A stretch of 64,000 bases of DNA from Lactarius indigo (taxonomy: Eukaryota; Basidiomycota; Agaricomycetes; Russulales; Russulaceae), in contig JAFKAC010000005.1 in the NCBI GenBank assembly GCA_025766275.1, positions 558,001-622,000 on the forward strand. Direction: 5' to 3'. The notes below the pieces were generated by a model. The model was not told the origin of the DNA, did no database searches, and worked only from the letters and a program-made list of their open reading frames with translations. Shown piece after piece: positions 11,060 to 23,825 of the stretch (positions are counted from its first letter, which is position 1; the number at the start of each line of letters is the position of its first letter). Position numbers and translations under genes: made by a program.

Positions 11060-13847
11060 TTAAAGGGCGTACACCCTACAGCGAGAGCAACATCGTTTTA
11101 CAAAGCGAGAAAACTCGAAACGAGCAGAGAGAGTACAGACATACGGTATGAAACACAACACACATGATGGAAACACCCAAAAAAGAAAAATCAAAGTTCG
11201 ACCATTCCCTAGACAAACGTACCGCAGAATAATGTAAACGGGTATATCAAATAGAAAAAAGCCGGTACAGTGCTTCCTATCCTGCGACACAGGCGTAGTG
11301 CGAACAAGAGCGACTGGAGCTCGGGCTCCTCGCAATTTAGTCATATCGCAATTGCGATGTCGTCGCGTGCCATCGATTGTATTTGGCTTTCGCTTGCGCT
11401 GTATAGACCTGAGGACGATGTTGGACACATGACAGAAAAAGCAGACATACCAGGCTGATGTCGTCCTTTTACGGTGCCGCTTCGACAGCGCAGGTACCTC
11501 CATATCACCACTGCGTTTTTGTGCACCCGCTGTCGCAGGACTCCGTAACTGAAGTACACTGTTCAGCTGAGGGCGTTTGCTTGGCTCAGAGTGGAGTAAT
11601 TGGGTGCATGCGTAATCGAACTCTGGATTAGACACTGAGACAACGTGGCTTGGAAGGGACTGTGCGATGTGCTGAAGTACCCTCCCGCAGGCCCACCGGT
11701 CGGCCAGGATCGCGCTGTACTTGAATCCGGGTTCGTCCTCCGTTCCGACTTCTGGTGCAGTCCAGGACTGAGTTCCGCGATACCCCTCTACCAGGGTCCA
11801 TTCGTCCTCAACTCGGATAGACAGGCCGAAGTCTATAATTGACAATTGTGGTAATGATGACCCACCAACAAGGATGTTTGCGGGCTTCAAGTCAAGGTGA
11901 GCGATGCTATGCTTGTGCAGGAAACAAACACCCTCCAACAACTGAGTCTGCAGTGAATCCGCCACATCGGGGCGCTCACGCAAGAAATCATCCAGGGGTG
12001 ATAGCCATGGCATAACAATGATGGCAACATTGTCAGAAGCGACAATGGTCTCGAGCAACCTAATCACATGATTACTGTCAGTGCCGAAGCTTTGAAGGTA
12101 CCTCAAAATGTCTAGTTCGTCTGTTGCACCGCGCAGAAATTTCAATGCGATGGTCAAGCCATCTTTATTAGTAGCTTTCTTTATTGCCTCCGACTGCAGG
12201 TTGTCTTTTACTGTGAGCTGATATCCTTTCGCTGTGATAAGTACCCGATGGTGGCCGCCTGGCACCGAATGCGGAGCGCTTGGTTGCTGCCTTGAAGGGG
12301 GGCCAGTTCCCGTACTATGGCGAGACCTTGGACCGAGAGTATCCAACGGGGCGATAAGGTTGAAAAGGGACGATGCCACCAGGGGAAAATCTTTCGAAAG
12401 TTTCTTGGATAGAGCTTTCATTGATTCCAGGAAATTGTATAGGCAGAAAATGAACTTGAACGATTGCAGTTTATCGGTTAATTCGATCGTAGTAGCAAAA
12501 TATTCGACATCACTCTATGGTGACGGTCAGTGTTTTGTCATTCGGTAATGGCAATAAGTGGAATAATTACCTCTGATATGTGACCTGCGCGGGTATCCCT
12601 CTGAAATAACGTATGCTCGACTGCCTGGTAGTGTGGATTAATGTATATTGCCTTGACAAGGTAATTCCGGGATGTAGTTTTAAGTAGCGAGTTGCCTAGG
12701 CGAACAAGGCAGGCAGCTTGCAACAGCATACGGCGCTCGTTGGCACCACTTGAATCGGAAGACACCTCAAGAAGAAGGACCAGGAGGCCATTCACGGTGA
12801 TAGAGAAGTCGCTGCGGGGTGTGTATCGATATGACTTGTTGTGCATGGTTATATTTAGATGGAGGGGCCACGGCCTGTTGCTACGAAAGATGTCTAAACT
12901 TTGGGGGAAGTTGGAAATCATGAGTCACTCACAAATGGAAAGCATTGTTGTTTTCTTGGGAGAATGTCGAGGTGATACGCCTCAGTAGACCATACATGTG
13001 TGACTCCTTATTAACAGTATAGGCAGCAGGATTGAGGATTTGCTTGTCGAAGAGTATATCACTGTAATGGATGAACTCCAGGTACGTCGCAGTGTGTGTG
13101 TCCGGCACGCTGGTAAAATATTCGTCAAACCTCTCCAATAAGGAAGACTGCACAAGCTGCAGATACAATGGATGTATCTAAAATGGATTAGTAGAAATAT
13201 GAGAGATGAGACTGTGAGACTCACGTCAGGCCCAATGGAACGCTTCTGCATCAACCCCTCATCAAATGCGATGACAAAATCTGGCTTTGCTTCCTGTATT
13301 AGACTTATATTGTTTTCAGCACAGATGTTGAGCCTAGGTGATCGGATATCATCCCCAACTCTCAATTTGATCACGATGAGAGGAAGCAGGCCCTTTCGTA
13401 ATCGTGTGGTCTGCAGGCGAATAGCTCCCTCTGGGAAAGCATCTGGGAAAGCATTAAAGACTTTTATCGGCCAGTGGGTAGAAACGTATCCTGACCTGTG
13501 TCATTCACACTAATAATGGTGTTGATGTGGCTGATACTTTTGGTTCCTCACCTGAGCGGAAATTCGGTTTGGACTTCAGCCGATGTGTCCATGCAATCCC
13601 TGAGGTCGACTTGTGCTTCGTTTAATTCAGTCGGCTGGCCAGTGATGGTTGAAAGAGGCTTGTGAATGCAGAATATCGATGGATCCTTGTCCCTTAGTGA
13701 GGGGGCAGCGATTCTCAAGTAAGCAAGGATTATGCCACAACCCTCTTGTCGTGGTACTGCTAGCTGGAACGGCCTGGCAAGGACTTGGAGTTGATGGTCG
13801 ATTATAATGCAGCAGAGGCTGGTGATATCGTTGGTGATGCTGTTCAT
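11060..13847 (-). CDS. protein kinase with N-terminal nuclease-like region, 844 aa
   Basis: Six exons join in frame: 13847-13552, 13495-13225, 13177-12933, 12880-12571, 12514-11451 and 11408-11060. The five introns are 42-56 bp and all GT-AG. The kinase domain lies in the fifth exon: a VAIK-like lysine in TIALKFLRGATDE with a following Glu, the catalytic loop HLDLKPANIL, the metal-binding DFGLS, and a TAPEVG motif, so it should be active (ATP-dependent protein phosphorylation, probably Ser/Thr). The N-terminal 420 residues include SDFSITVNGLLVLLLEVSSD, where Asp and Glu are spaced as in PD-(D/E)XK nuclease folds, although the usual lysine is replaced by Ser. That assignment is inference. Similar nuclease-like plus kinase fusions are described among CR/Crinkler-type eukaryotic proteins. 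The start is the first in-frame ATG; an upstream exon cannot be excluded. The C-terminal tail after about residue 730 is basic, then hydrophobic. Confidence 0.75.
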
Positions 13848-15912
13848 AGCTTTGTCGCATGACAGTGACAGTGATAATGAAAGAGGAGGATCAAACGAAA
13901 GTGGACAATGGGTGGACACGATAGCTTTGTATAGCCGTAATACTGAGAACGAATGGTGCCTGTTCCATAAGTGGCGATACTATTGTACCCTGTACTGAGA
14001 TCAAACTGAGATCAATTGAATAGTCATGAGATCGAGATGTACATATATAGTTACAGGAATTGCACTGCACCCCATTCTAACTTGTTACATCACCCGTAAC
14101 TAACTGTGCCATAGTTTCGGTCAGGTTGCAACCATACCCCAACGACAGGACGCCAATTGGGACGCCAAAATCGGCGGTCACATCAGGTCAGAGGCAAGAT
14201 TCACATTTTCCGTGTGCCCCAAAGTCGTCTTCGTGTCTTTAAACATCAACTGTTGCATGAGTAAAGCCATTTTTCATTGTAGATTTTAGACACCGTTATC
14301 AAGGATGCAAGGTGGAAGATGAACTCCCGGCCTTCTCGGGATCCCTTTGGAACTCCGATATCCATTCTTCGGCAACTTGTCGACCCCGCCGAAGATAGGT
14401 CAGTTGCCATCACCAAGACTGTCATTTTTCCAGAATCACGTTGTAAAACAGGAAGGTGCGAAGAAGTTGCTACCGAATGGGAAGGGCTTTATTTGTGTTC
14501 GCCATTGCTTCAATCTTGCTCGTGGTCCTTCTTGCTACCTACTTACTGTACCTACTTTCTTACCTCCCCTTCCCTCTACTTTACTGGCTCATCCATAGGT
14601 ATTTAACACTCCCCTGTGTTACCAGGTGACAAACGTTCCCCCATGGAGACATTTAAAGTAGCGATTAATACTCCGATGTGGCAACAACTTCCATCAGAAA
14701 ATGTGTATGAAAAGGAAATGTGTTCTGTTCAACGGAACATTTAATGACGCATGCAAGCGTGCAGATGCAGCGAGTCAGCAAGCAAAAAAAGAGGTGTATT
14801 TCTTTATAATGTGCTTGACCACTTCTTGAGATTATCGCTCAACGTCCGGATGCACGCCCCTATTCCTTCGTATTTGGTCGGAACATGCCTCATAATTGGT
14901 ATGTATCGGCGTCTGCTGACTTCGTGGTATTGCCAGTTAGGACCGATTCTTTTCCGACGACATCTTCTTGGACTTCTCAGACTTCGCATACGTTCGCTTT
15001 CTCATTTTCTCGGTTCCTTTTATTTTAATTTCACAACCACTATCGCCAATGTTACGCGAGAAATTACAACATGCGCCACATATCCTACGGCGAAATCCAA
15101 AACAGGGGGCCCCTTGTAACAAATCAGAGTTCACCCTTGGTCATCGGTTGACGCTGGCTCCCAGACACTGGCTCAGATAGCTTCGCGTCACAATTGTGCC
15201 CACTGCACGTCAATAGACAGTTACCATTTTCCCATAGGGAATCACGCCTTCAAAAAGGAAGGTTCCAAGGAACCAAGAAGACTCGTATTCGAGCTCAGAT
15301 TGTTTCAATTTTAGTCAGACGAAACAAGGGAGCCGAATCCGAGACAATGAGATATGACAGTGATATGACGAATAGGGCCCATGGGGGCCGGCGCCGAGAC
15401 TGATGACAGCGCAAGCACTGCATTGCAAAGGATTAGTAAACGATAGAAACAATAAATCAAACCGTGCCCACAAGCGTGCCCATGACCGTGCCCGGGCCAG
15501 AAACAAATGACGGCATAGTCAGAACGGAAATTTGATATCAAATCTTGATGACCTCAGCAGCAGCTCGACTCGGAAATACATAACTTACTACAGTATCATT
15601 CGGACCCCCCCATCGGTTGGACACCTGTCGTTTCTCACTCATTTCTAGCCCAATCATTACCAAATTAAATATATGATGCATGCCTCCTTAACACACGCTA
15701 TTTTATTGTGCTGCGAAGTTGGCATCCGTCACGCTTGCCGACCCATGCCATGTCGGGGCCAAGGTCGGGGCTCGATTTGGGGTGGGAAACCCACGTTTCA
15801 TTCATCACAAGTGCTCTTACATGGAGACATATGTAAATAGGAATCGCACCTATGTCTCATAGTGCAGTGGAATACGTAAACAAACATGGCACTCGTCAAG
15901 GTGGATGCGTGA
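13848..15912. other. intergenic with unresolved exon-like pieces
   Basis: No complete gene could be built. 14319-14600 and 14640-15120 on the plus strand contain open frames that change frame at plausible splice sites. For example, a segment ending SQQAKKE at about 14790 is followed directly by GTGTAT, and another piece is followed by GTATGT at 14899. They may be exons of one decayed or unrecognised gene. 15190-15910 shows nothing recognisable. Confidence 0.35.
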
Positions 15913-18273
15913 TCAAGAGTCTATATAAGTGATCAAGATGAGAAAACCACCTCGAAAATAGTATAGGAAAACAAACGCGATGACATCAGAAGGGTGATTG
16001 AAAATGTATGGATCTTTGATGGGATGCAACTCGTGTTTCACATAAAGGCCCTCCCTGCTTTTGAGCCATCCGGGGTCATATGCATTGAGTGGGAGATTCG
16101 GAGGGGCACGGCTTGTTTGACGAATCTTCTGGGAGCCTGCGCGGATGTGAGTAAACATGCCCCGTTTGTCAAGAATGCAGCCATTAGCACAATTTCGGTG
16201 GTGCAATTCATCGAAAACTTTGAGCCAATGGTGCAGGTCAGGATGTCGCCAGCCTGGCTTGACGACAGTGTACGTTGTTTGACTTGTGTGAGGATCAAAG
16301 GAAGATTCATCCGAGGACATTCCATCCACTCCCAACACATCCAAGACGCCGAGATGCCTTTTCAGTGGATCATAAAGCTTGGTGATCTCATGGTGACGTT
16401 GGAATAACTGCGGCACAGATAAGCTCATTCCTGGGTTAGAAATACGAAAACTTACTTGGTATTTGCGCTGCCTCTGGCTATGTTTAGATCGCTCTGCAAC
16501 TTTTGCTGCCTGTGGAAGCTTGTCTCTTTTCCAACGTGATTTCAAGCTCCTGATCCTGGTATCGAAGGCCTTCTCTACTGCCCTTCTCATTTCTGGCGTA
16601 TCATCACGTCCGGTCTTCTCAATAAAATAATCAGTGAAAGCCCGACCCGCAGAAACATTCCATGGTGATTTCGGATCGCCTGCTATGTCGACCATAAAGT
16701 CTGCAGTTGTAGTTTCACAGGCTGTTGCGCCATGGCCACTGCTCTCCCACGCAGACATGAATGTGGAAAGCCAAGAAGGTGAGGGGGTGCAACCATAAGG
16801 TGGATTGTCTTTTAAGAGTAAAGAAAGTTCAACTCGAACCGATTTCTGGTTGCGGGGAAATCAAGTCAGTCCATTAGACAAATCGAGATAAGGACTCAAG
16901 AACTGACAGCCAGAGCATTGTCTTCGGCTGTACGACGCACAGGGCTCCTCCCACGCCTGCTGTGCACCTTCCGATCTCCACGACTCCCAGTACCACAAGT
17001 AGGGTCAGTGTTCCTGGCAATCCATTTGAGTAAATCAATGATGTATGCTTGGCTTCCCTGTTGGACGTCATTGGTCCCCTGAGAAGAGTGTGCACAACTC
17101 AAACAAAAAGACCTGTCAGGCATCATCCACATACCGAGTAGCCGCCGAGTTCACCCTGGCAATGGTCTGCTCTATCTGAATTTTGAGGAAGTGCCAAGGA
17201 AACCCGGAGTGGCAGGTGTGACACCTGCGACGATGGAAGATGGGAAAGGGGGGCAGAGCGTGAAGATAACTGCTGGGATGGCCCAGGGGATCGACGCTGC
17301 TCTGGACCTGTTAGCAACGGTAAACACGACAAAGAAAAGGAACACACATTCGACCCTGAATTACTTTCATTGGCTTCGCCATCACCCTGACCGTCTAACT
17401 TAATATTTTCCGCGTCTTCTTCAGCTGATTTGTATAGTTCCTCATCCAAGTCAGGGTCTTCGATCATTGGGGAGTCAGAAGCATAAAAGTTTCGGGGATC
17501 ATGAACAGGCTCAACCGGTGGCAAGAGCTGCTCTACTTCAACCGAGCTTCGGTCATTAACATCCTTCTGCTTTCCTTTGGATGCTGTATGAATAGTTGCC
17601 TGTATGAAAGGGAAGGCTGAGGACCATGTCGATACTGCGTGTAAAGTAGTTGCACTTTCCTCCTGGGAACAGCACTCATCTTGACTGCTCGAACTCGCAT
17701 GAGAACTAAGAGCTGCCCATCCTCTGCCTGGATGCCGGTTAATCAGTACCGCTCGTGGAGTGGTCAGGATCTCATCAAATGGTTAGTTAAGATTTCCCTT
17801 CAAAAAGCCATTGTGTAAGGCAAAAAAAAATCACGGTGCACCTTTTTCTGCTTCTCACCGAGGCTGGTTCTTCCAGGGGTATCTGAGCACTGGCGCTTCC
17901 TCATTCGGGCTTGGAGGACGTGAAAATCGTACCCGTGCGACAGGGGAAGTATAGAACTTACGTGTTCTGTCATGGTCTTCGATTGGCCTCAAGTCTGTGG
18001 CGAAGATAGGTGCATCAACAAACACACTCAGTATGACAACGAGCGCGGGGCATTACGGTCGCTAGATTGGGAACTGCGTCGCTTTGCACACCTCAGAGAT
18101 GTTGTGACACTGGAACCCTCTGCGTGCACATCCTGAGAACTTTACAACAATATATGGTTTCGACACTCACCATCTAGGCTGATGTTTTCTCCTTCGTCAT
18201 CAGCCAGTGTACCCTCCATCATGGTTTGGTCACGTGCGCTTGTATCATTGTTGTGATGGTGGCCACTGTTCAT
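15913..18273 (-). CDS. eight-exon protein of unknown function, 612 aa
   Basis: Exons (minus): 18273-18171, 17994-17962, 17909-17842, 17770-17365, 17307-17135, 17078-16908, 16845-16456 and 16407-15913. All joins keep frame and use GT-AG sites; introns are 48-71 bp except the first (176 bp) and the second (52 bp). Two introns are multiples of three and read through, so a naive ORF hides them (for example 16408-16455, with branch-like CTAAC). N-terminal third: acidic, Ser/Gln-rich, with VLINRHPGRGWAAL. Central part: SQAYIIDLLKWIARN. C-terminal half: highly charged, with RSLKSRWKRDK, then a Trp/His-rich block (PGWRHPDLHHWLKVFDELHHR) and LPLNAYDPGWL. I recognise no enzyme motif; basic and acidic patches fit a nuclear or DNA-associated protein, which is inference. 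The last exon may be shortened by a further intron near its 3' end. Confidence 0.65.
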
Positions 18274-18665
18274 GGGATATCGACGGTAGTTATGTGATTC
18301 GGACACTAAACAGAGTGGACATGCATGAGCAGGTGAAAAAATTGAAGACGGTAACACGACCCACTGCGAAGTTTTAAGGAAGATCAGTGTGATTAGCACC
18401 GAACCACTCGCAATCGCTGGGTCACCAATACGCCACCAGTTAGACCGACAAGTGGGAAAGTGCAAAGTCCAGAGATAGATCTTTCAGAGATGGATCTTAA
18501 ATACCGCGCTCACCAAGTCTAGAATGATAATATTGCATTGTAAATCGTGTGCAGTGTGCGAAACTCGGAATCCAAATCGCGACGTGGTAATTGAATAAGC
18601 TCTACTCTAGGTTCACGTACTCGCACATATCACAACATCATTGACCGACTCTCTGTTAGAAATTA
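18274..18665. other. intergenic, no gene seen
   Basis: About 390 bp between the start of the 612-aa gene and the second foldback element. It contains the presumed 5' region of that minus-strand gene. No TATA box or repeat stands out. Confidence 0.5.
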
Positions 18666-21456
18666 GGGTCCATTGTAGTACAATTCTGGGTGGCTATCAC
18701 AACATTGCATCATCGTTGTCACCTGCTTCAAGATCGAGAGGTCAGGGTCCATTGTTATACTATTTTGGGTAAGCCTTACCGTGACGGGTGAGTCGCGGCG
18801 CTAGTGACCACGGTAGATATCGTCGGCAAAACTCGACTTGAGTCACAACTGTATGAATTGAACATGCACAGCCGCACATCGTTAGTGTTACTTCTCGGTC
18901 GGAGGTCAGAGTCCATTGTCATACTGTTTTGGGATGGGCTTATGTGACCACGAAAGACTCGAGTCACGAACGCACGACGTCGGCACTATTCGGTCGCATT
19001 GAGCACAAGGCACGTTCACCAAATCTACGGGGACTGACCTGCAGGTCGGGTGTACGTGAGGCGATTGCAGTTGCTAGGGTTTTGATGGCAATCCGAGCCA
19101 GGCGAAGCGCGCACTGCACCGAATGTCGGAAGTAGTCTTGAAAGCAAAGATCGTGCAAACTCGATCAAAAATATTGAACACGATTGAGTGGTCACTCGCG
19201 TATGGAAATTCAGTGTTGCACTGCGCCGCCTCGGTTCCTGACATTCGTTAGAGCAAAGATTGTTGGAGACAAAGAAATGAACGTGACGCCTACGTGCTAC
19301 GGGATCAGAGGCATCAAGACCGGCCAGGGCACCATTGGCCCAGCAACGCGTGGAGTGGTGTCAAAGCTTGCCTACGCAGCTCACCAACCGATAGAGCCCA
19401 TTCATAAATGGCAGCAGGTTGGAGAAGCTCAATGGTCGCACCGCGGCGGCAGCGGAAGGGAAGGTACAGAGTAGCACTGGCCTCGGACCTAGAGACCTGT
19501 AGGTGCAACGAGGAGTTGCGTGGAAAGAGGAGAGGTTGCGTAGACGACGTTGAGAAAAATGAGACGGATACTCACCTGCTGACCTCCATAAATGGAGTGA
19601 GGCATGCCCGTGATGGTCCGTGACAGAGACCAGGCGAAAGGTGAGCGTCAAGTAACGAGCAACCTTCCACCAAAGCAACCAGACAGTGCATCAAGGCCGC
19701 TGGTGATAGGCGCCGTACGAAGAGAGTGGTAAAGAAGATTGCGGACACCAAGAAAGGAAGGTCGGGGAAGCGCACACTCCCATTGAGGTAACCAGACGGT
19801 GCGGTAAAAACATACGAGGCCCGGGGACATCAAGGAAGCTTGAAGCTTGAAGAAGCGTGGTCACGTGAGCGTGACTTACCTTTTCCGAAAAAAGGCCGAG
19901 TCCACCGCACTACGTGTCATGCATGTTACCCACAAGTCATTCTTTCCCCCTACCCTTTTTCCCATGTTCTACCTCCCCACCTCCCTATTTCTTTGGTATC
20001 CACAGTGTCCAATGCAATGTCTCCCCTCTTCCCGCACGCCGCCCCTCACGGGGTAACCTTGACTCTTTGTCTGGTTGCCTTGGTGGGAGCGTTTGATGCC
20101 CCCCCCTTTCGACCTGGTTCCGATTTGGGCGCTCCTCTATCCGCAACGCACTTCTTGCTTGTGGGTTGGCTTCGAATGGTCGTCTGGTTGCCAAAACTTT
20201 ACACGATGGAGGTATTTGCTGTCCTCCCCCATTCCCACCTTCAAGACCCATCTTTCCACATCCGCACGCCGTCCCTCACGGGCTGACTTGACTTGCCATC
20301 GGTTGCTCGGTGGGTCCCTCCTTCTATCCCGACTTTCTTGCTAATGGCTGCTGTATCTGACTCCTCTATTGCTAGGCATTCGTCTCCCTTCAGGAAGTCT
20401 CAGAAAGAAATTCTCGGTCCTCCGCCGTCACTGCAGCTCGCGGCCCCAACCGTCGGTATGCCTTCGCCCAAAATTTAACCGTTTCCTTTCTCACGCATGC
20501 TTTGTCGTAAGGCGTGAGCAAGGAGTTTCGCTACATTTGTAGGTCTAGCCCTCTGTCCGGTAACGTCCAGGTGAACGCTCTCATTACTTTTCTATACACT
20601 GCCTCTGACATCTCGGCTTAGTGACCCCAACCCCTCCCCTCCCACGTGACCTCAAGGACGATGGCGGGGGATTGTACATGTGATGGTGGGTGTGTATCCT
20701 TGAACGTACAGAGACGACTGTTGCAGCATATTTTGAGGTGGTCCGGTGGCCTTCGCGAGCAACCTTGACGCGCCGTCTGGTTACCTCAATGGGAGTGTGT
20801 GCTTCCCCGACCTTCCTTTCTTGGTGTCCGCAATCTTCTTTACCACTCTCTTCGTACGGCGCCTATCACCAGCGGCCTCAACGCACTGTCTGGTTGCTTT
20901 GGTGGAAGGTTGCTCATTACTTGACGCTCACCTTTCGCCTGGTCTCTGTCGCGGACCATCACGGGCATGCCTCGCTCCGTTTATGGAGGTCAGCAGGTGA
21001 GTATCCGTCTCATTTTTCTCGACGTCGTCTACACGACCTCTCCTCTTTCCACACAACTCCTTGTTGCACCTACAGGTCTCTAGGTCCGAGGCCCGTGCTA
21101 CTCTGTACCTTCCCTTCCGCTGCCGCCGCGGTGCGACCATCGAGCTTCTCCAACCTGCTGCCATTTATGAATGGGCTCTATCGGTCGGTGAGCTGCATAG
21201 GCAAGCTTTGACACCACTCCGCACGTTGCTGGGCCAATGGCGCCCTGGCTGGTCTTGATGCCTCTGATCCCATAGCACGTAGGCGTCACGTTCATTTCTT
21301 TGTCTCCAACAATCTTTGCTCTAACGAATGTCAGGAACCGAGGCAGTGCAGTGCAACGCCGAATTTCCATACGTGAGTGACCACTCAATCGTGTTCGATA
21401 TTTTTGATCGAGTTTGCACGATCTTTGCTTTCAAGACTACTTCCGATATTCGGTGC
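18666..21456. mobile_element. foldback element, copy 2, right arm truncated
   Basis: Left arm 18666-19801 is collinear with and about 95% or more identical to the left arm of copy 1. The spacer 19802-20770 is present in the opposite orientation relative to copy 1: here GCGGTAAAAACATACG follows the left arm, whereas in copy 1 that sequence borders the right arm. The right arm starts at about 20771 and matches until ATTCGGTGCA at 21456, where it stops, lacking roughly the outer 450 bp. It carries the same iterated GCAACCAGAC motif. The WD40-like gene begins 280 bp further on. Confidence 0.75.
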
Positions 21457-21738
21457 ATCTATTGTAAGAGATGTCTTTGTTTTTTTGTACCCCCGATCCC
21501 TCTAACACACGTCATTCGTCGTTCTCCAGGGTTTTGTTTTCCTGCTTACACATTTCAGTCACAGCCGTTTTAATAATTTTCTAGTCCGCCAGATTCGTAT
21601 GGGAAGTCACCCATTGTACACCCTAAATGGAAACACACACATGCCTATTGTCCGCGATTGCCGTATCATACGCTGATGTATTTAAATGAGGTGAAAGGGT
21701 GGCTTCCAACTATCCCGTCCTTATTACTATCTCATAAC

Positions 21739-23170
21739 ATGGGTCAGTACTTGCTGAAGAAAACCATTCAGAAACATCACGACTCTATCAATGCGCTTGC
21801 ATTTTCTCCTGATGGGGCACTTTTTGCCAGTGGAGCCAATGATGGCCTTATTATCGTCTTCCTGGGGAATGGTAGTGGCCGCAAAGTTCGTTGGTTTCAA
21901 GTAAAAGCCCCAGTGACAATATTGTTATGGCGTTCTCGTTTTGGCCACACACTACTCGCTGGTGATGCAGCCGGTGATGTACATACAATAAGCCTCAACG
22001 GTTCAACTAATGTGAGCGTCTCCCGACACCGGACTTGGTCCAGTCGAGTGTCGAATGTTCTGTTGAGCGTCTCGTTTACAGGGAAACCCATACTATCATA
22101 CCATCAACTGTGTGCCTGGCCCCGTTCATTGCATCGCGGAGAATGGCATCTGGCTAGCTATTGGCTCAGGAAAGGCCGTTCAGTTGGTGAAGCAAGCAAC
22201 GATTGGTGCGTGTTCTGTCTCTTGGTTGCAAGGGAACTGTGGTAACCCAAATAATTTACAGCTACTTGGGAATGCACCCATCTTCTTCCAGATCCCATCA
22301 AGTTCCCAGAGCTAGATGGAGAACTCCCAGAACCTATGGTGCGTTCCCTTCACTTTTTAAATGGTGGTAAACTGTTATTGGTAACGTACCTGGATCACGG
22401 TGTGATGTAAGTCTTTGTCCATCTGCTAGCTTGTCAAGTTCGATCTTACCAATGATTGGTAGTGCATGGAACTTGAAGACCCTTGAAATCAAGTGGCGTA
22501 TCTGCCCTCGCGCGTGCAAAATGTATAATCAACTGTCTTCAGTGCCAACCTTGCTTATCAATTATATAGAGGCTGTTCTATTGTCTCTCACAATGAGAAG
22601 ATCCTTGCACTGACCAATCTTTATGATGGCATTGATTGGTATTCTTTAGATTCGAATCACTTTATGGATGCTTCTTATCAGCACACCACAACTCATCCAA
22701 TCCCCGACAATGTCATCCTTCCCATCACCTTCATTCATGGCAACAGCGCGGTGTTGTCTGGCACGTCTGATGGATGTGCTCGTATCACCACTGTAACGGA
22801 GTGGGCACTTGGGGAGAGGCTTCGACATAACCATGAGTTATTTGTTTTTTTTGAGAAAAAGCTGAGATTGAGAGCTCTTCCAATAGCAGGAGATATTGTG
22901 CAAGCCTTGGTATGCATTGCCACACAGAAATTCCCTTGCATATCACTTATTCTGTGCGTCGCTCAGGCATACTCCAGTACGGGAGACGCTCGCCAAATTG
23001 TTACAGGTGTCTCTGAGAAGGCTGCCGGATTGGTGATTGGGTATTGGATTCAGGAAAGTGGTTCGAAAAAGCCTGCACAACAGAAGTCACAAAGGGAGAT
23101 TGGACGAGGCCGGGCATATCTCACCGGATATGTCAGACAGACATCTCAGACCTTCTTGCACAGTAACTAA
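21739..23170 (+). CDS. WD40-repeat-like protein, 381 aa, six exons
   Basis: Exons 21739-22011, 22082-22205, 22262-22406, 22463-22522, 22570-22909 and 22967-23170 join in frame through five GT-AG introns of 47-70 bp. The last intron (57 bp) is a multiple of three and reads through. The start is ATG at 21739 (MGQYLLKKTIQKHHDSI); an earlier in-frame ATG exists at 21676. The first repeat HHDSINALAFSPDGALFASG is a clear WD40 blade; further blades are degenerate (TILLWRSRFGHTLLAGDAAGD; IAWNLKTLEIKWRI; ITFIHGNSAVLSGTSDGCARI; GDIVQALAYSS after splicing). The tail is basic. The expected role is a beta-propeller protein-interaction scaffold; partner unknown. Such divergent WD40 proteins are often found beside transposons in mushrooms (general knowledge). 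It is flanked by the truncated foldback element and the Tnp2 element. Confidence 0.7.
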
Positions 23171-23529
23171 CATTCCTGACAGACACTTGTTTCGATTCTT
23201 TCTATCACGTGCAGCCTAGTAATCCTCTTGGCCGCAACACAATTGGATTGGACCGCAGTGTCCGCCAATGGGACCAAAGGTTGGTTCAGCTTCACGAGGG
23301 CCAACTAATTTGAGGTCAGTCAAACGATGGTCACAGGGTCGGAGAGAGTGGAGATGGATATAGATGAGTTTGCGGTGATTGACCTGGTCCTGCGGTACCA
23401 TACGTTGTAATGTGAGTACAGGTGTTTGACTTGTAATGTCTTATAACATAACATACTTCTCTTATCTCTTATTGTTCTCAATACCCCGGCAATGAAAATT
23501 GCGCCATGAGCTTCCGACGAGGGGTGTAA
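23171..23529. other. intergenic, no gene seen
   Basis: About 360 bp after the WD40-like gene with no recognisable coding or repeat content. It could hold the 5' end of the Tnp2 transposon, but no CACTA-type terminus was found. Confidence 0.4.
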
Positions 23530-23660
23530 CGACGATGGCTATCATTGCCATGAGCACCCGCTCACGTAGTCACGTAAGGCCAGTAAGGCTAGCCCTAAAA
23601 AGTATCACTATGGATTCTGACCCCCTACCCAGAAGTAGGTTACAATGGTGATGTGCCATC
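23530..23660 (-). repeat. diverged copy of the foldback-element terminal module
   Basis: The reverse complement of 23575-23630 reads GGGGTCAGAATCCATAGTGA, then TACTTTTTAGGGCTAGCCTTACTGGCC. This matches the module repeated three times in each foldback arm (GGTCAGAGTCCATTGTCATACTGTTTTGGG...GCTTACGTGAC). The continuation TACGTGACTACGTGAGCGGG also fits. It sits 165 bp upstream of the Tnp2 coding region, so it may be part of that transposon's 5' terminal region. Confidence 0.5.
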
Positions 23661-23825
23661 GTTCTCAACAAACGGACAAATTCGATAATGATGATATCTG
23701 ATTTTTCATATTAGACTGGAATGATTGCCAGAATCTAGCTATTGTTCTTTGTCCGTGACGCTCTTATTCCGTGAAAGTATTTGCCCTCTTATATCTCCTT
23801 TCCTCTCGAGTCAATATCTGGTCCT

